A stretch of 64,000 nt of DNA from NCBI GenBank assembly GCA_002344885.1, contig DDUQ01000041.1, positions 1 to 64,000 of the forward strand. The letters run 5' to 3'. Shown one piece after another: positions 47,773 through 56,869 of this stretch (position 1 is the stretch's first letter; every line of letters starts with the position of its first letter). Source of the DNA: Comamonadaceae bacterium UBA2334. GTDB taxonomy: Bacteria; Pseudomonadota; Gammaproteobacteria; Burkholderiales; Burkholderiaceae_C. Below the pieces are notes generated by a model. The model saw only the letters and a list, made by a program, of their open reading frames with translations. It was not told the DNA's origin and searched no databases. A program made the position numbers and the translations under genes.

Positions 47773-48219
47773 TCAACCGCCGATGGAGAGCAGTTCCACT
47801 TCAAACGTGAGCGTGGCATTGGGCGGGACCGCACCGGGGGCACCGCGCTCGCCGTAGGCACTGGCGGGTGGGCAGGTGAGGGTGGCTTTGCCGCCGACCT
47901 TGATTTTCTGCACGCCTTCGGTCCAGCACGGGATCACGCGGTACAGCGGAAACGTGGCCGGTGCGTTGCGTTTGTACGAGCTGTCAAACTCTTTGCCGTC
48001 GGCCAGGGTGCCACGGTAGTGCACCTTCACGGTGTCTTTGGCGTTGGGCTGCGGGCCAGTGCCCATACGGGTGTGCTCGATTTTCACGCCGTTGGACAGC
48101 GTTTCGACCTGGGGGGTGGTGGATTGGGCCGTGGCCTGTGATGCCAGCAGCGCTGCCGACAGCAGCATGGCAGCTTTCGTTGCATGGCGGGCCAAGGCGG
48201 GCGTGTGGGTGTGTGTCAT
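47773..48219 (-). CDS. Exported FKBP-type peptidyl-prolyl isomerase
   Basis: 148-residue periplasmic PPIase that helps fold proteins. A Sec signal peptide of about 31 residues ends at SQATA. The FKBP domain shows VKVHYRGTLADGKEFDSSY, TEGVQKIKVGGKA and the end AVPPNATLTFEVELLSI, all expected in the active-site cleft. The length is that of minimal FKBPs. It is separate from its neighbours by about 100 bases each side. Confidence 0.95.
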   Translation of the reverse strand: MTHTHTPALARHATKAAMLLSAALLASQATAQSTTPQVETLSNGVKIEHTRMGTGPQPNAKDTVKVHYRGTLADGKEFDSSYKRNAPATFPLYRVIPCWTEGVQKIKVGGKATLTCPPASAYGERGAPGAVPPNATLTFEVELLSIGG

Positions 48220-48393
48220 GTCGGGTGCTCCGGTCAGGTGGGTGAAATCGAACGCGCAGCAGTGTAAGGGTGTTGGCCGTCTGGGGGCATTTCACGGTAT
48301 TTGCGGGCATCCGGTGGGCTTCTGCCGGTGGGCTGCACAGGCCATCCGACAGAGGTGACGGCTGGTTTCATCGATGCATGGTAAGTTCAGGCC

Positions 48394-49968
48394 ATGTCAA
48401 ATCTACACATCACCGACCCGGGTGCCTGGCAAGGGCAGTATCCTGCCGATCGCCTGTTGGGCATGCGTCGCGGCATCGAAAAAGAAAGCCTGCGCGCCCG
48501 TCCGGACGGGCAGTTGGCGCTCACGCCTCACCCGACTGCCCTGGGCTCTGCCCTGACGCACCCCCACATCACCACCGATTACAGCGAGAGCCAGCTCGAG
48601 CTCATCACGGGCGTGCACGCCAGCGTGGAAGCGTGTTTGCAGGAGCTGACGCACATCCATCAGTTCACCCAGCGCGTGCTCAGCAGCCAGGGTGACGAAA
48701 TGATGTGGGTGTCCAGCATGCCGTGCGGCCTGCCCACTGACGAAACCATTCCGCTGGGGCGCTACGGCAGTTCCAACGTGGGCCGTGCCAAAAGTGTGTA
48801 CCGCATGGGGCTGGGCCACCGCTACGGGCGGCGCATGCAGACCATCTCGGGCATCCATTACAACTGGTCGCTGCCGGGTGTGACCAGTGCCGAGTACTTT
48901 GCGCTCATCCGCAATTTCCGTCGCCACGCCTTTCTTCTGCTGGTGCTGCTGGGCGCATCGCCGGCTTTGTGCAGCTCGTTTGTGACGGGGCGCGAGCATG
49001 CGCTGCAGCCGCTGACGCCGGGCTCGCTCCACATGCCGCACGGCACCTCGTTGCGCATGGGCAGGCTGGGCTACCAGAGCGATGCGCAGGCCTCGCTGTG
49101 CGTGAGCTACAACAGCCTGGACAGTTACACCGCCAGCCTGCACGACGCGCTGACCCGGCCCTGGCCGGCTTACGAAGCGTTGGGCATCCGCAATCCGGGC
49201 GGTGACTATCTGCAACTGGCCACGACGCTGCTGCAAATTGAAAACGAGTTCTACGGCACCATCCGCCCCAAGCGCACCATCTTCCAGGGGGAACGGCCTT
49301 TGCATGCCCTGCGCGAGCGGGGGGTGGAGTATGTCGAAGTGCGGCTGCTCGATCTCGATCCCTTCGAGCCCGTCGGCATCGATGCGCAGACGCTGCGCTT
49401 CCTTGACACTTTCCTGCTGCACTGCCTGGTGTCAGCCAGCCCACCCGACCACCCGGACGAAGTACGTGAGATGGCGCACAACCAGCACCTGACGGCGTCC
49501 CAGGGGCGGGAGCCCGGTCTGATGCTGATGCGCAGCGGGCAACCGGTCGCACTGGTTGACTGGGGTGCCGAGTTGCTGGCGGCCATGGCCCCGGTCGCTG
49601 CATGCCTGGATGCCGCCCATGGGCAGGCCACCGATGCCGCAGACAGCCACACCCAGGCGCTGGCTGCGATGACCCGCCGCCTGAAACAGCTTGACACCAC
49701 GCCGTCAGCCCGTGTGCTGGCAGCTGTTCAGGCGCGGGAAGACCAGGTGTTTGTCGGTTTTGTGCGCGAACGCTCGATGGCCACGCGCCAGTACCTGCTC
49801 GACCTGCCCTGGACGGCTGAACAGCAGGCCGCGTGCGAGGCCGAGGCCCAAGCCTCTTTTGCAGCTCAGACCGCGATCGAACAGGCCGACTCGATGCCGT
49901 TCGAGATGTACCGGCAGGAATACGTGTCCGAGAAGCGTCTGGGCGAGCATTTGCCTTCACCTCCTTGA
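48394..49968 (+). CDS. gshA: Glutamate--cysteine ligase
   Basis: 524-residue enzyme catalysing the first step of glutathione synthesis. It matches the E. coli-type (class I) family along its full length: RRGIEKESLRARPDG, TTDYSESQLELITG, SSMPCGLPTDETIPLGRYG, SGIHYNWSLP and RNPGGDYLQLATTLLQIENEF-like core segments. ATG 48394 gives the typical length. It stands alone; no gshB is nearby. Confidence 0.96.
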   Translation: MSNLHITDPGAWQGQYPADRLLGMRRGIEKESLRARPDGQLALTPHPTALGSALTHPHITTDYSESQLELITGVHASVEACLQELTHIHQFTQRVLSSQGDEMMWVSSMPCGLPTDETIPLGRYGSSNVGRAKSVYRMGLGHRYGRRMQTISGIHYNWSLPGVTSAEYFALIRNFRRHAFLLLVLLGASPALCSSFVTGREHALQPLTPGSLHMPHGTSLRMGRLGYQSDAQASLCVSYNSLDSYTASLHDALTRPWPAYEALGIRNPGGDYLQLATTLLQIENEFYGTIRPKRTIFQGERPLHALRERGVEYVEVRLLDLDPFEPVGIDAQTLRFLDTFLLHCLVSASPPDHPDEVREMAHNQHLTASQGREPGLMLMRSGQPVALVDWGAELLAAMAPVAACLDAAHGQATDAADSHTQALAAMTRRLKQLDTTPSARVLAAVQAREDQVFVGFVRERSMATRQYLLDLPWTAEQQAACEAEAQASFAAQTAIEQADSMPFEMYRQEYVSEKRLGEHLPSPP

Positions 49969-50040
49969 ACGGGGCAGGCAGCGCGCCCGGGGCGTTCACC
50001 CACTAAACTCGGTGTGCTGTGTGGCACCTCTGTCCAGGAA

Positions 50041-50102
50041 TTTTGTCTTGATAGTCTTCTGACGCTTTCCTGATATGGTTTTGGTGCTATTGTTTTTTGA
50101 AA
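50041..50102. repeat. AT-rich short repeat upstream of ylqF
   Basis: TTGATAG, then CGCTTT, then GGTGCTATT and a T-rich end form an AT-rich block in GC-rich surroundings. It resembles the element embedded in the RsmB-like, rarA and dusC genes. It may also hold the ylqF promoter. Confidence 0.5.
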
Positions 50103-50112
50103 GATCGCATCC

Positions 50113-51120
50113 ATGGCCATCCAGTGGTTCCCCGGCCACATGAACCTCACCCGCAAAGCCATCGAGGCGCGGGTGAAAGACATCGACGTGTTCATCGAAC
50201 TGCTTGACGCCCGCCTGCCGGGGTCGAGCGCCAACCCCATGCTGGCCGAGCTGACGGCCGGGCGACCCACCGTCAAAGTGCTGAACAAGCAAGACCTGGC
50301 CGACCCCGAGCGCACCGCCATCTGGCTGGCGCACTACAACGCCCAGCCCGGCACCCAGGCCTTCGCCCTCAGTGCCAACCCCGGCGTGGGCGAAAAAAAG
50401 CCCATCCAGCGCCTGCGTGACAGTTGCTTCGAACTGGCCCCGCTGCGCGGCGGCATGGTCAAGCCCATGCGCGTGCTGATCGGCGGGGTGCCCAATGTGG
50501 GCAAATCCACCCTCATCAACAGCCTGGTGGGCCGCAAGACCGCCAAAACCGGCGACGAGGCTGGCGTGACCCGTCACGAGCAGCGTTTTGTGCTGGCCGA
50601 CGACTTCTACCTGTACGACACCCCCGGCATGCTGTGGCCGCGCATCAACGTGGTGCAAAGCGGCTTCAACCTGGCGGTCAGCGGCGCAGTGGGCAAGAAT
50701 GCCTACGACGAGCCCGAGGTGGCGTTGGAATTCCTGCACTACGCCGCGCCCCACTATGCCCCGCTGTTGAAAGCACGCTACAAGCTCGCGCAGCCCGTGG
50801 AGGAGGTGGCTGCCCTGAAAGACGAAGACCTGTTGCAGGCCATTGCAGCCAAGGTGCAGGCTGTGGGCAAAGGTGGCCATGTGGACTGGCACAAGGCGGC
50901 CGAGCGGGTCATCACCGACCTGCGCACTGGCGCATTGGGCCGCATCACACTGGAGCTGCCCGATGAGTTTGCAGCCTGGCAGGCCCAGGCACTGGCGGTC
51001 GATGCCGAGCGTGATGCCAAAAAGGCAGCCCGCAAACCACCCAAAAAGCGCACGGGCAAGCGCGACCGACGTGGCAAGCAGGCCGGGGGTGACGACGGCG
51101 CTGCTGCCTCTGCCGAGTGA
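50113..51120 (+). CDS. ylqF: Ribosome biogenesis GTPase YlqF/RbgA
   Basis: 335-residue circularly permuted GTPase acting in late large-subunit assembly. The motif order is permuted as expected: G4 NKQD at residues 58-61 comes before G1 GVPNVGKS at 125-132 and G3 DTPG near 170. The N-terminal signature IQWFPGHMNLTRKAIEA is diagnostic. The C-terminal 35 residues are Lys/Arg-rich and likely bind RNA. An AT-rich repeat lies directly upstream. Confidence 0.95.
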   Translation: MAIQWFPGHMNLTRKAIEARVKDIDVFIELLDARLPGSSANPMLAELTAGRPTVKVLNKQDLADPERTAIWLAHYNAQPGTQAFALSANPGVGEKKPIQRLRDSCFELAPLRGGMVKPMRVLIGGVPNVGKSTLINSLVGRKTAKTGDEAGVTRHEQRFVLADDFYLYDTPGMLWPRINVVQSGFNLAVSGAVGKNAYDEPEVALEFLHYAAPHYAPLLKARYKLAQPVEEVAALKDEDLLQAIAAKVQAVGKGGHVDWHKAAERVITDLRTGALGRITLELPDEFAAWQAQALAVDAERDAKKAARKPPKKRTGKRDRRGKQAGGDDGAAASAE

Positions 51121-51161
51121 GCTGTTGCCTGGCCCGCACAGGTTGCCGCTAACGATTTTGT

Positions 51162-51192
51162 GCGTACAAATGGCGCACAAATGCGCACAAAT
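51162..51192 (+). promoter_or_regulatory. Three tandem 10-bp repeats upstream of the toxin-antitoxin operon
   Basis: GCGTACAAAT, GCGCACAAAT and GCGCACAAAT start at 51162, 51173 and 51183, one helical turn apart, and end 45 bases before the antitoxin ATG. This arrangement suits cooperative binding by the DUF1778 ribbon-helix-helix antitoxin for autorepression. Confidence 0.6.
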
Positions 51193-51237
51193 TGCACCCT
51201 GCGGCACAATATGGCCATCTACACAGAGGACGCTGCC

Positions 51238-51513
51238 ATGACCACCCTTGCCAAAGACACCCGCCTGCACATCCGTTGCGACCAAGACATGCGCCGGTTG
51301 CTGGACAAAGCCGCTGCCTATGCGCACATGAGTGTGTCGGAGTTTGTGCTGCGACATGCGGTGGTGCAGGCTCAGTCGGTGGTGCAGGCGCACGAGGCCA
51401 TCACCCTGGCCGAGAACGACTTCGCCGCTTTTCTCGACGCACTCGATACCCCTGCCACGGCCAACCCTGCGTTGCAGCGCGCCATGCAGGCTCACAGCGA
51501 TCGGGTGCTTTGA
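51238..51513 (+). CDS. DUF1778/TacA-type antitoxin
   Basis: 91-residue ribbon-helix-helix protein. The N-terminal strand TRLHIRCDQDMRRLLDKAA and the helix MSVSEFVLRHAVVQA are typical of DUF1778 antitoxins. The C-terminal half (LAENDFAAFLDALDTPA) matches the toxin-wrapping region of TacA. ATG 51238 has AGAGGA upstream. Its stop overlaps the toxin start (TTGA). It neutralises the adjacent acetyltransferase toxin and likely represses the operon. Confidence 0.92.
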   Translation: MTTLAKDTRLHIRCDQDMRRLLDKAAAYAHMSVSEFVLRHAVVQAQSVVQAHEAITLAENDFAAFLDALDTPATANPALQRAMQAHSDRVL

Positions 51514-52004
51514 CGGTGTATTGCATTCATGCGTTGGCACCCGAATGGTCAACATCGGGTTTCGATTGCGGCGAGCCTACTTTGAACGACTATTTGCAGC
51601 GCTACGCCACGCAGGACATCCGGCGCGGCGTGTCCCGTGTGTTTGTGGCGGGGCCCGTGGATGAACCCAAGCGGGTGCAAGGCTTTTATACCCTGAGTGC
51701 AGCCAGCGTGGCCGCGCAAACCTTGCCTGACGCATGGCGCAAAAAAATGCCCCGTTACCCTGTACCTGTTGCTTTGTTGGGTCGCCTGGCAGTGAGCTTG
51801 CAAGCGCAAGGCACCGGCTTGGGGGGCATTTTGTTGGCCGACGCCTGCAAACGCGTGGTGGCAGCCAGCCAGACACTGGCCGTGGCCGCCATCGTGGTCG
51901 ATGCCAAAACCGAGGTGGCCGCTTCGTTTTACTGGCACTATGGCTTCATCGAGCTGCCTGGCCAACCGGGACGGTGGATGCTGCCCAAATCGAGGTTCGC
52001 GTGA
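51510..52004 (+). CDS. GNAT acetyltransferase toxin (TacT-like)
   Basis: 164-residue GNAT-fold toxin. It starts with the family's FDCGEPTLNDYL motif, has a GFYTLSAASV strand, the acetyl-CoA loop QAQGTGLGG (Q/RXXGXG/A) and the catalytic-site end FYWHYGFIELP. In this family the toxin acetylates aminoacyl-tRNA and stops translation. The start is TTG 51510, overlapping the antitoxin stop, or GTG 51516. It pairs with the DUF1778 gene upstream. Confidence 0.92.
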   Translation: MTVYCIHALAPEWSTSGFDCGEPTLNDYLQRYATQDIRRGVSRVFVAGPVDEPKRVQGFYTLSAASVAAQTLPDAWRKKMPRYPVPVALLGRLAVSLQAQGTGLGGILLADACKRVVAASQTLAVAAIVVDAKTEVAASFYWHYGFIELPGQPGRWMLPKSRFA

Positions 52005-52081
52005 TCGGGAATTTCGCAAACGCCTTGAATTGGGTTGGCAGCTTATATCGATGACCGGCTGCGGTATCGCCACCCACTGAC

Positions 52082-53374
52082 ATGACCACCATGCAACTGT
52101 TGCTCGCGCCCATGGAGGGCCTGCTGGACTATGCGCTGCGCGACACCCTGACGCGCGTCGGGCAGGCCTCATGGCCGTCAGTCCCTGTCGTTCAACCTGA
52201 TTTGTCTGTGCCGGGCGATGAGGTTGGCAGCGGGGCCGAGCCGCCCGGAGCTTTGGATGAGTCGGATGGGGCTGATGCGGTTCGTGCTGCGCCGCATCCC
52301 AGCGGCATCGACCGCTGTGTGAGCGAGTTCATCCGCATCACCGACACGCTGTTGCCTGCCCGTGCCTTCATCCGTACGATGCCTGAGCTGCGGACGGGCG
52401 GGCGCACGCTGACGGGCGTGCCGGTGCGGGGTCAGTTGTTGGGCTCCGACCCCACGCTGCTGGCCGAAAACGCTGCGCGATTGGCCGAATTGGGCTCGCA
52501 CGGCGTAGACCTGAACTTCGGCTGCCCGGCCAAGGTGGTCAACCGCCACGGCGGCGGCTCGGCGTTGCTCGATGACCCTGAGCTGGTGCACCGCATCGTG
52601 GCGGCTGTGCGTCGCGCTGTGCCTGCGCAGGTGCCGGTGTCGGCCAAGATGCGTCTGGGTTTCAACGATGACCACCGTGCGGAGGACAACGCCCTGGCCA
52701 TCGAGGCGGCGGGTGCCACTGAAATCGTGGTGCATGCCCGTACCAAGGCACACGGCTATCGCCCACCGGCGTACTGGGAGCGCATTGCCGACTTGAAGCG
52801 CGAGGTGAAGCTGCCCATGGTGGCCAATGGCGAAATCTGGACGGTGGAAGACGCCCTGCGTGCGCAGGCGGCCAGTGGCTGCACCAGCCTGATGCTGGGG
52901 CGCGGCATGGTGGCCGACCCTGGCCTGGCAAGCGCCATCCGCCTGGCCGTGGCGCGTGGCGGTGCTGTGGGCCCAGGGCTGTATCGCGGCACAACTGCTG
53001 GCGCCGAAATTTTTGATCAAAATTTGCCTGCAGCGCTTTCAAATAATGAGTTTGCAGCTATGGTTAATGAATCAAGGCCTGAAGCTGCCTGCGGGTTCAA
53101 TGGTCCGGTGGTGACGGGCATGCCGGTGCAGGTGTCCTGGGCGGAGCTGCTGGGGCTGATGTGGGCGTTCTGGCAACGCGTCGAGCAGAGGGTGGAGCGT
53201 CGTCACCGAGCGGGTCGGCTCAAGCAATGGCTCAACCTGTTGCGCCGGCGCTACCCGCAGGCCCAGGCTGCGTTTGACGCGCTGCGCACCACCCAAGACC
53301 CCGATGTGTTGCGGGCCTGGCTCCAGACCGGTGTACGGGCCGGCAATGCGCAGGCCGACGGCTCACCGGTTTGA
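52082..53374 (+). CDS. dusC: tRNA-dihydrouridine synthase C, with insertion
   Basis: 430-residue flavoenzyme that reduces U16 of tRNA to dihydrouridine. It has the FMN entry motif LLAPMEGLLDYALRD, NFGCPAKVVNRHGGG with the catalytic Cys, MRLGFNDD and GRGMVADP. E. coli DusC has 315 residues. A 47-residue Pro/Ser/Gly/Asp-rich insert at about residues 28-74 splits the first helix from GIDRCVSEFIRI. A second, lower-GC patch at 53008-53070 in the C-terminal linker looks like an embedded short repeat. The enzyme core is otherwise intact. ATG 52082 or 52091 could be the start. Confidence 0.9.
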   Translation: MTTMQLLLAPMEGLLDYALRDTLTRVGQASWPSVPVVQPDLSVPGDEVGSGAEPPGALDESDGADAVRAAPHPSGIDRCVSEFIRITDTLLPARAFIRTMPELRTGGRTLTGVPVRGQLLGSDPTLLAENAARLAELGSHGVDLNFGCPAKVVNRHGGGSALLDDPELVHRIVAAVRRAVPAQVPVSAKMRLGFNDDHRAEDNALAIEAAGATEIVVHARTKAHGYRPPAYWERIADLKREVKLPMVANGEIWTVEDALRAQAASGCTSLMLGRGMVADPGLASAIRLAVARGGAVGPGLYRGTTAGAEIFDQNLPAALSNNEFAAMVNESRPEAACGFNGPVVTGMPVQVSWAELLGLMWAFWQRVEQRVERRHRAGRLKQWLNLLRRRYPQAQAAFDALRTTQDPDVLRAWLQTGVRAGNAQADGSPV

Positions 53375-53424
53375 TCTGTTGTGGTTTCTGGCAGGGATTT
53401 GACAAAAGGCAACACAACTGGCCA

Positions 53425-55785
53425 ATGCCGGTCTACCATCCTAGTGTTGATAACACCACAAGTTCAGCGGGGACGGGATTGAGCCAGCCAACCATCAGGC
53501 CAGTTCAAGAGGACTGGATCACATCGCCCGAGTTCATGCGCGGCGCATTGGTCACTCTTTTTGTCGCCTGCCTGGTTTTCCTGGGTGTGCTGGTCTGGAA
53601 GGTGCCCGAGCAAACCTTCCGGCTCATCGGCCCGGTCAGTGGCATGGTGCTGACGGTGGTGTCGTGGTGGGTCATGGCCCGCCGTGGTGTGGTCGCCGCC
53701 AAGCAAGTGCTGGCTGTGGGTGGCTTTGTGGTCACCCTTGCCTTGGGTTTCATGGTGGCTGGGGTGATGACCCCGGTGCTCTTTGCCCTGCCCATGTTGG
53801 TCATGTTGCTCGGGTTTTTGTTCAGCCCTCGGCTGGGGCGTTGGGCAACGGGCATCAGTGTGGTGGCGCTGTGGTGCATGGTGCTGGGTGCCGAATGGGG
53901 GTGGATACCCGACCTGCCCCAAACCACACCAGCCATGTTTGCATTGATACAAACCCTGATGCTGGTATTGACGGCTTACACGGCGCAGTTTGTGTCAGAC
54001 CGCTACCGTGACAGGGTGAAACAGGCCACGGGCATGGCGGATGAACTTACCCGGCGCACGCTGGAGCTGGAAACGAGCCAGGCGCGCCTGCAACTGGCCA
54101 TCGATGCGTCTGAAACGGTGTTCTGGGAATACGACATCCAGGCAGATGTGCTCAGCTACGAGGAAAAAAGCCTTTCTGTTCTCAGTATGGCTGTTGGCTA
54201 TGCGCCGACCCAGGTACGGGACTGGGTAGCCTTGGTGCATCCCGACGACAAGGACCTGTTTGTACAGCAGTTCCGAGACACCATCCGGGACACTGTCGCC
54301 AAGTTTGGTTTCGACTACCGTATGCAGGGACATGACAAAACATGGGTCTGGATCACCGTGCGCGGGGCGGTGGTGCGCCGGGATGCGGAGGGCAAGCCCA
54401 CGGTTTTGGGTGGTGCGGCACGCAGCATCCAGGATCGAAAAGCCGCAGAAGCCGCCTTGCAGGCCAGCGAAGCGCAGGCGCGCCACGCCGCTGCCATGCT
54501 GCGCTCGCTGTGCGACAACGTGCCCGACATGATTTGGGCCAAAGACCTGAACAAGCGCTACCTGTTTGCCAACCGCGCCATTTGCGACCAGCTTCTCATG
54601 GCCATCAGCACCGAGGAGCCGGTTGGCAAGGACGACATGTATTTCGCGCTGCGCGAGCGCAACAGCCGCCCTTACATCCGGGACTGGCACACCTTCGGCG
54701 AGTTGTGTCAGGACTCCGATGCCATCACCCTCGAGAACGGACAGCCCAGTCAGTTCGAGGAGTTTGGCCATGTGCGGGGACGCATGCTGGTGCTCGATGT
54801 CAACAAGGCACCTTTCCGCAACGAAAAAGGGGAGGTCATTGGTGTGGTCGGTACCGGTCGCAACATCACCGACCAGAAAATCGTCCAGGACCGGTTGCGC
54901 CTGGCCGCCCTCGTCTTGGAGCACAGCAGCGAAGCGCTGATGATCACCGACGCGGCCAACACCATTCTGGAGGTCAACCCCGCATTCACCCGTCAGACCG
55001 GTTACAGCCGCGACGATGTGGTGGGCAAAAAGCCCTCAGTGCTGCAATCGGGCATGCACGATGCCGATTTTTACCGCCTGATGTGGGAAGCCTTGCAGGC
55101 CGAGGGCAGTTGGCAGGGCGAAATCACCAACCGACGCAAGAACGGCGAACTGTTCGTCGAGTGGCTGACCATCAACACGCTGTACAGCGACGACGGCTCG
55201 CCCCTTCGGCGCGTGGCCCTGTTCTCGGACGTGACCGAAAACAAGAAGAAAGAAGAGCGCCTGTGGCAGCAGGCCAACTTTGACCTCTTGACGTTGCTGC
55301 CCAACCGCCGCATGTTCCAGGACCGGCTCGATGTCGAGCTGAAAAAGGTCAAGCGCTCGGGTGGCAAACTGGCGGTGTTCTTCCTGGATCTGGATCGGTT
55401 CAAGGAAGTGAACGACACCCTGGGGCACCACATGGGTGACCAGTTGCTGCGCGAGGCTGCACGCCGCATCCTGGCGTGTGTACGGGCTTCCGACACCGTG
55501 GCGCGGTTGGGGGGTGACGAGTTCACGGTCATCCTCACCGAACTTGACGGGCCGTCCAATGCCGAGCGGGTGGCGCAAGCCATCGTGGCCAGCTTGGGTC
55601 AGCCGTTCGACCTCGATGGTCAGCTGGCGACCGTGTCAGCCAGCATCGGCATTGCCATCGGTCCGGACGATGCCAGCGAACCCGCTGTGCTGGTGCAACA
55701 GGCTGACCAGGCCATGTACGCGGCCAAGCAGGCGGGGCGCAACGGCTACCGGTTTGTCGACGCGGCGGTGGTTGCCGGGCGTTGA
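53425..55785 (+). CDS. Membrane PAS-GGDEF diguanylate cyclase
   Basis: 786-residue membrane protein with about six N-terminal hydrophobic segments (residues about 35-205), then three PAS domains (about 220-345, 355-480 and 490-610) and a GGDEF domain. The cyclase motif RLGGDEF lies near residue 696, with LDLDRFKEVNDTLGH before it, so c-di-GMP synthesis is expected. An inhibitory RXXD site is not obvious. ATG 53425 is chosen over TTG 53371, which is inside the dusC end. Membrane sensing plus three PAS domains suggests several inputs. Confidence 0.92.
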   Translation: MPVYHPSVDNTTSSAGTGLSQPTIRPVQEDWITSPEFMRGALVTLFVACLVFLGVLVWKVPEQTFRLIGPVSGMVLTVVSWWVMARRGVVAAKQVLAVGGFVVTLALGFMVAGVMTPVLFALPMLVMLLGFLFSPRLGRWATGISVVALWCMVLGAEWGWIPDLPQTTPAMFALIQTLMLVLTAYTAQFVSDRYRDRVKQATGMADELTRRTLELETSQARLQLAIDASETVFWEYDIQADVLSYEEKSLSVLSMAVGYAPTQVRDWVALVHPDDKDLFVQQFRDTIRDTVAKFGFDYRMQGHDKTWVWITVRGAVVRRDAEGKPTVLGGAARSIQDRKAAEAALQASEAQARHAAAMLRSLCDNVPDMIWAKDLNKRYLFANRAICDQLLMAISTEEPVGKDDMYFALRERNSRPYIRDWHTFGELCQDSDAITLENGQPSQFEEFGHVRGRMLVLDVNKAPFRNEKGEVIGVVGTGRNITDQKIVQDRLRLAALVLEHSSEALMITDAANTILEVNPAFTRQTGYSRDDVVGKKPSVLQSGMHDADFYRLMWEALQAEGSWQGEITNRRKNGELFVEWLTINTLYSDDGSPLRRVALFSDVTENKKKEERLWQQANFDLLTLLPNRRMFQDRLDVELKKVKRSGGKLAVFFLDLDRFKEVNDTLGHHMGDQLLREAARRILACVRASDTVARLGGDEFTVILTELDGPSNAERVAQAIVASLGQPFDLDGQLATVSASIGIAIGPDDASEPAVLVQQADQAMYAAKQAGRNGYRFVDAAVVAGR

Positions 55786-55816
55786 GCGGGACGGCCCGAC
55801 AGTCTGCAACGGCCGG

Positions 55817-56779
55817 TCAACCCCACAGGACCGAGCGCATGCCGATGGAGGCAAGTTGGAATCCTTCGTTGAAGTACGTCGGTGCCTCGCCCTCGTGCGC
55901 TGCACCCGCCGTGTGCAGCAGGGGCAGAAAATGGTCGTGCGTGGGGTGGGCCATTTTGGCCAGGTTGCCCAGTGTCAGAAAGTTGGCCAGCTCGGCGTGG
56001 TTGCCACTGCTGATGTGGCGTGCGGCAAAGTCGTCGAATTCAACGGCCCAGCTGTGAGCCTGGTTGTCAGGCACCTGGCGGGCCACCGCACGCAGGTTGT
56101 GAACGGTGTTGCCACTGCCCACGATCAGCACGCCCTGTTCACGCAGTGCGCGTAGTTGCCTGCCCAGCGCCAGGTGTTCGTGCGGGGGGCGGCTGTAGTC
56201 CAGGCTGAGTTGAATCACTGGGATGTCGGCTGCCGGGAACATGGGCTGCAGCACGCTCCAGGTGCCATGGTCCAGACCCCATTCGAAATCTTCTACGGCC
56301 ACGGGCGGGTTGCGCATGGCAGCACCGATGCCTTCGGCCACCTGGGGCCAGCCGGGTGCCGGGTAGCGCATGTCGAACAGCGCCTGCGGGAACCCGCCAA
56401 AGTCATGGATGGTGGCCGGTTGGGCCATGCCCGTGACCGCCCAGCCCCGAGTGAGCCAGTGGGCGGAAATGGCGAGGATCAGCTGAGGTTTGGGGTATTG
56501 GGCATCCGCATGGTTGCCAAATTGTCTGCCCATGGCTTGCCAGCCCCTGCGCCAGCGGGTGTCTTCGATCACGTTCATGGGGCTGCCATGTCCGACGAAC
56601 AGCACCGGCATGCGCGGGCTCGGTCGCAGGCCGGGAAGTTGGCCCAGATCGGTCAAAGGGCGGGCCGATGACGGCGTGCCCGCTGCCTGGCCGTTGTCGG
56701 CCACGGACGATTGGATGGGGGACATGGCAAGGGTGGTGCCGATGGCGGCAGCGAGTTGCAGGGTTTGGCGACGTTGCAT
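55817..56779 (-). CDS. Exported DODA-type extradiol dioxygenase (YgiD-like)
   Basis: 320-residue LigB/DODA-family enzyme. The metal and active-site motifs are FVGHGSPMN, AISAHWL, HGTWSVLQPMF and HPTHDHFLPLL. Members open catecholic rings such as 4,5-DOPA using Fe or Zn. It differs from cytoplasmic YgiD in an N-terminal extension of about 50 residues that starts MQRRQTLQLAAAIGTTLAM, a twin-arginine-like signal peptide. Export of the folded metalloenzyme through Tat is therefore likely. Substrate unknown. It lies alone between a diguanylate cyclase and a wax ester synthase operon. Confidence 0.9.
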   Translation of the reverse strand: MQRRQTLQLAAAIGTTLAMSPIQSSVADNGQAAGTPSSARPLTDLGQLPGLRPSPRMPVLFVGHGSPMNVIEDTRWRRGWQAMGRQFGNHADAQYPKPQLILAISAHWLTRGWAVTGMAQPATIHDFGGFPQALFDMRYPAPGWPQVAEGIGAAMRNPPVAVEDFEWGLDHGTWSVLQPMFPAADIPVIQLSLDYSRPPHEHLALGRQLRALREQGVLIVGSGNTVHNLRAVARQVPDNQAHSWAVEFDDFAARHISSGNHAELANFLTLGNLAKMAHPTHDHFLPLLHTAGAAHEGEAPTYFNEGFQLASIGMRSVLWG

Positions 56780-56869
56780 GACAGGCAGAGGGTGAATGCT
56801 GCGTATCTTGCACCCACGCATGCGGCCAAAGTGGGCGTGCGTTTGACCGCACCGTTCAAAACGCTTGAA

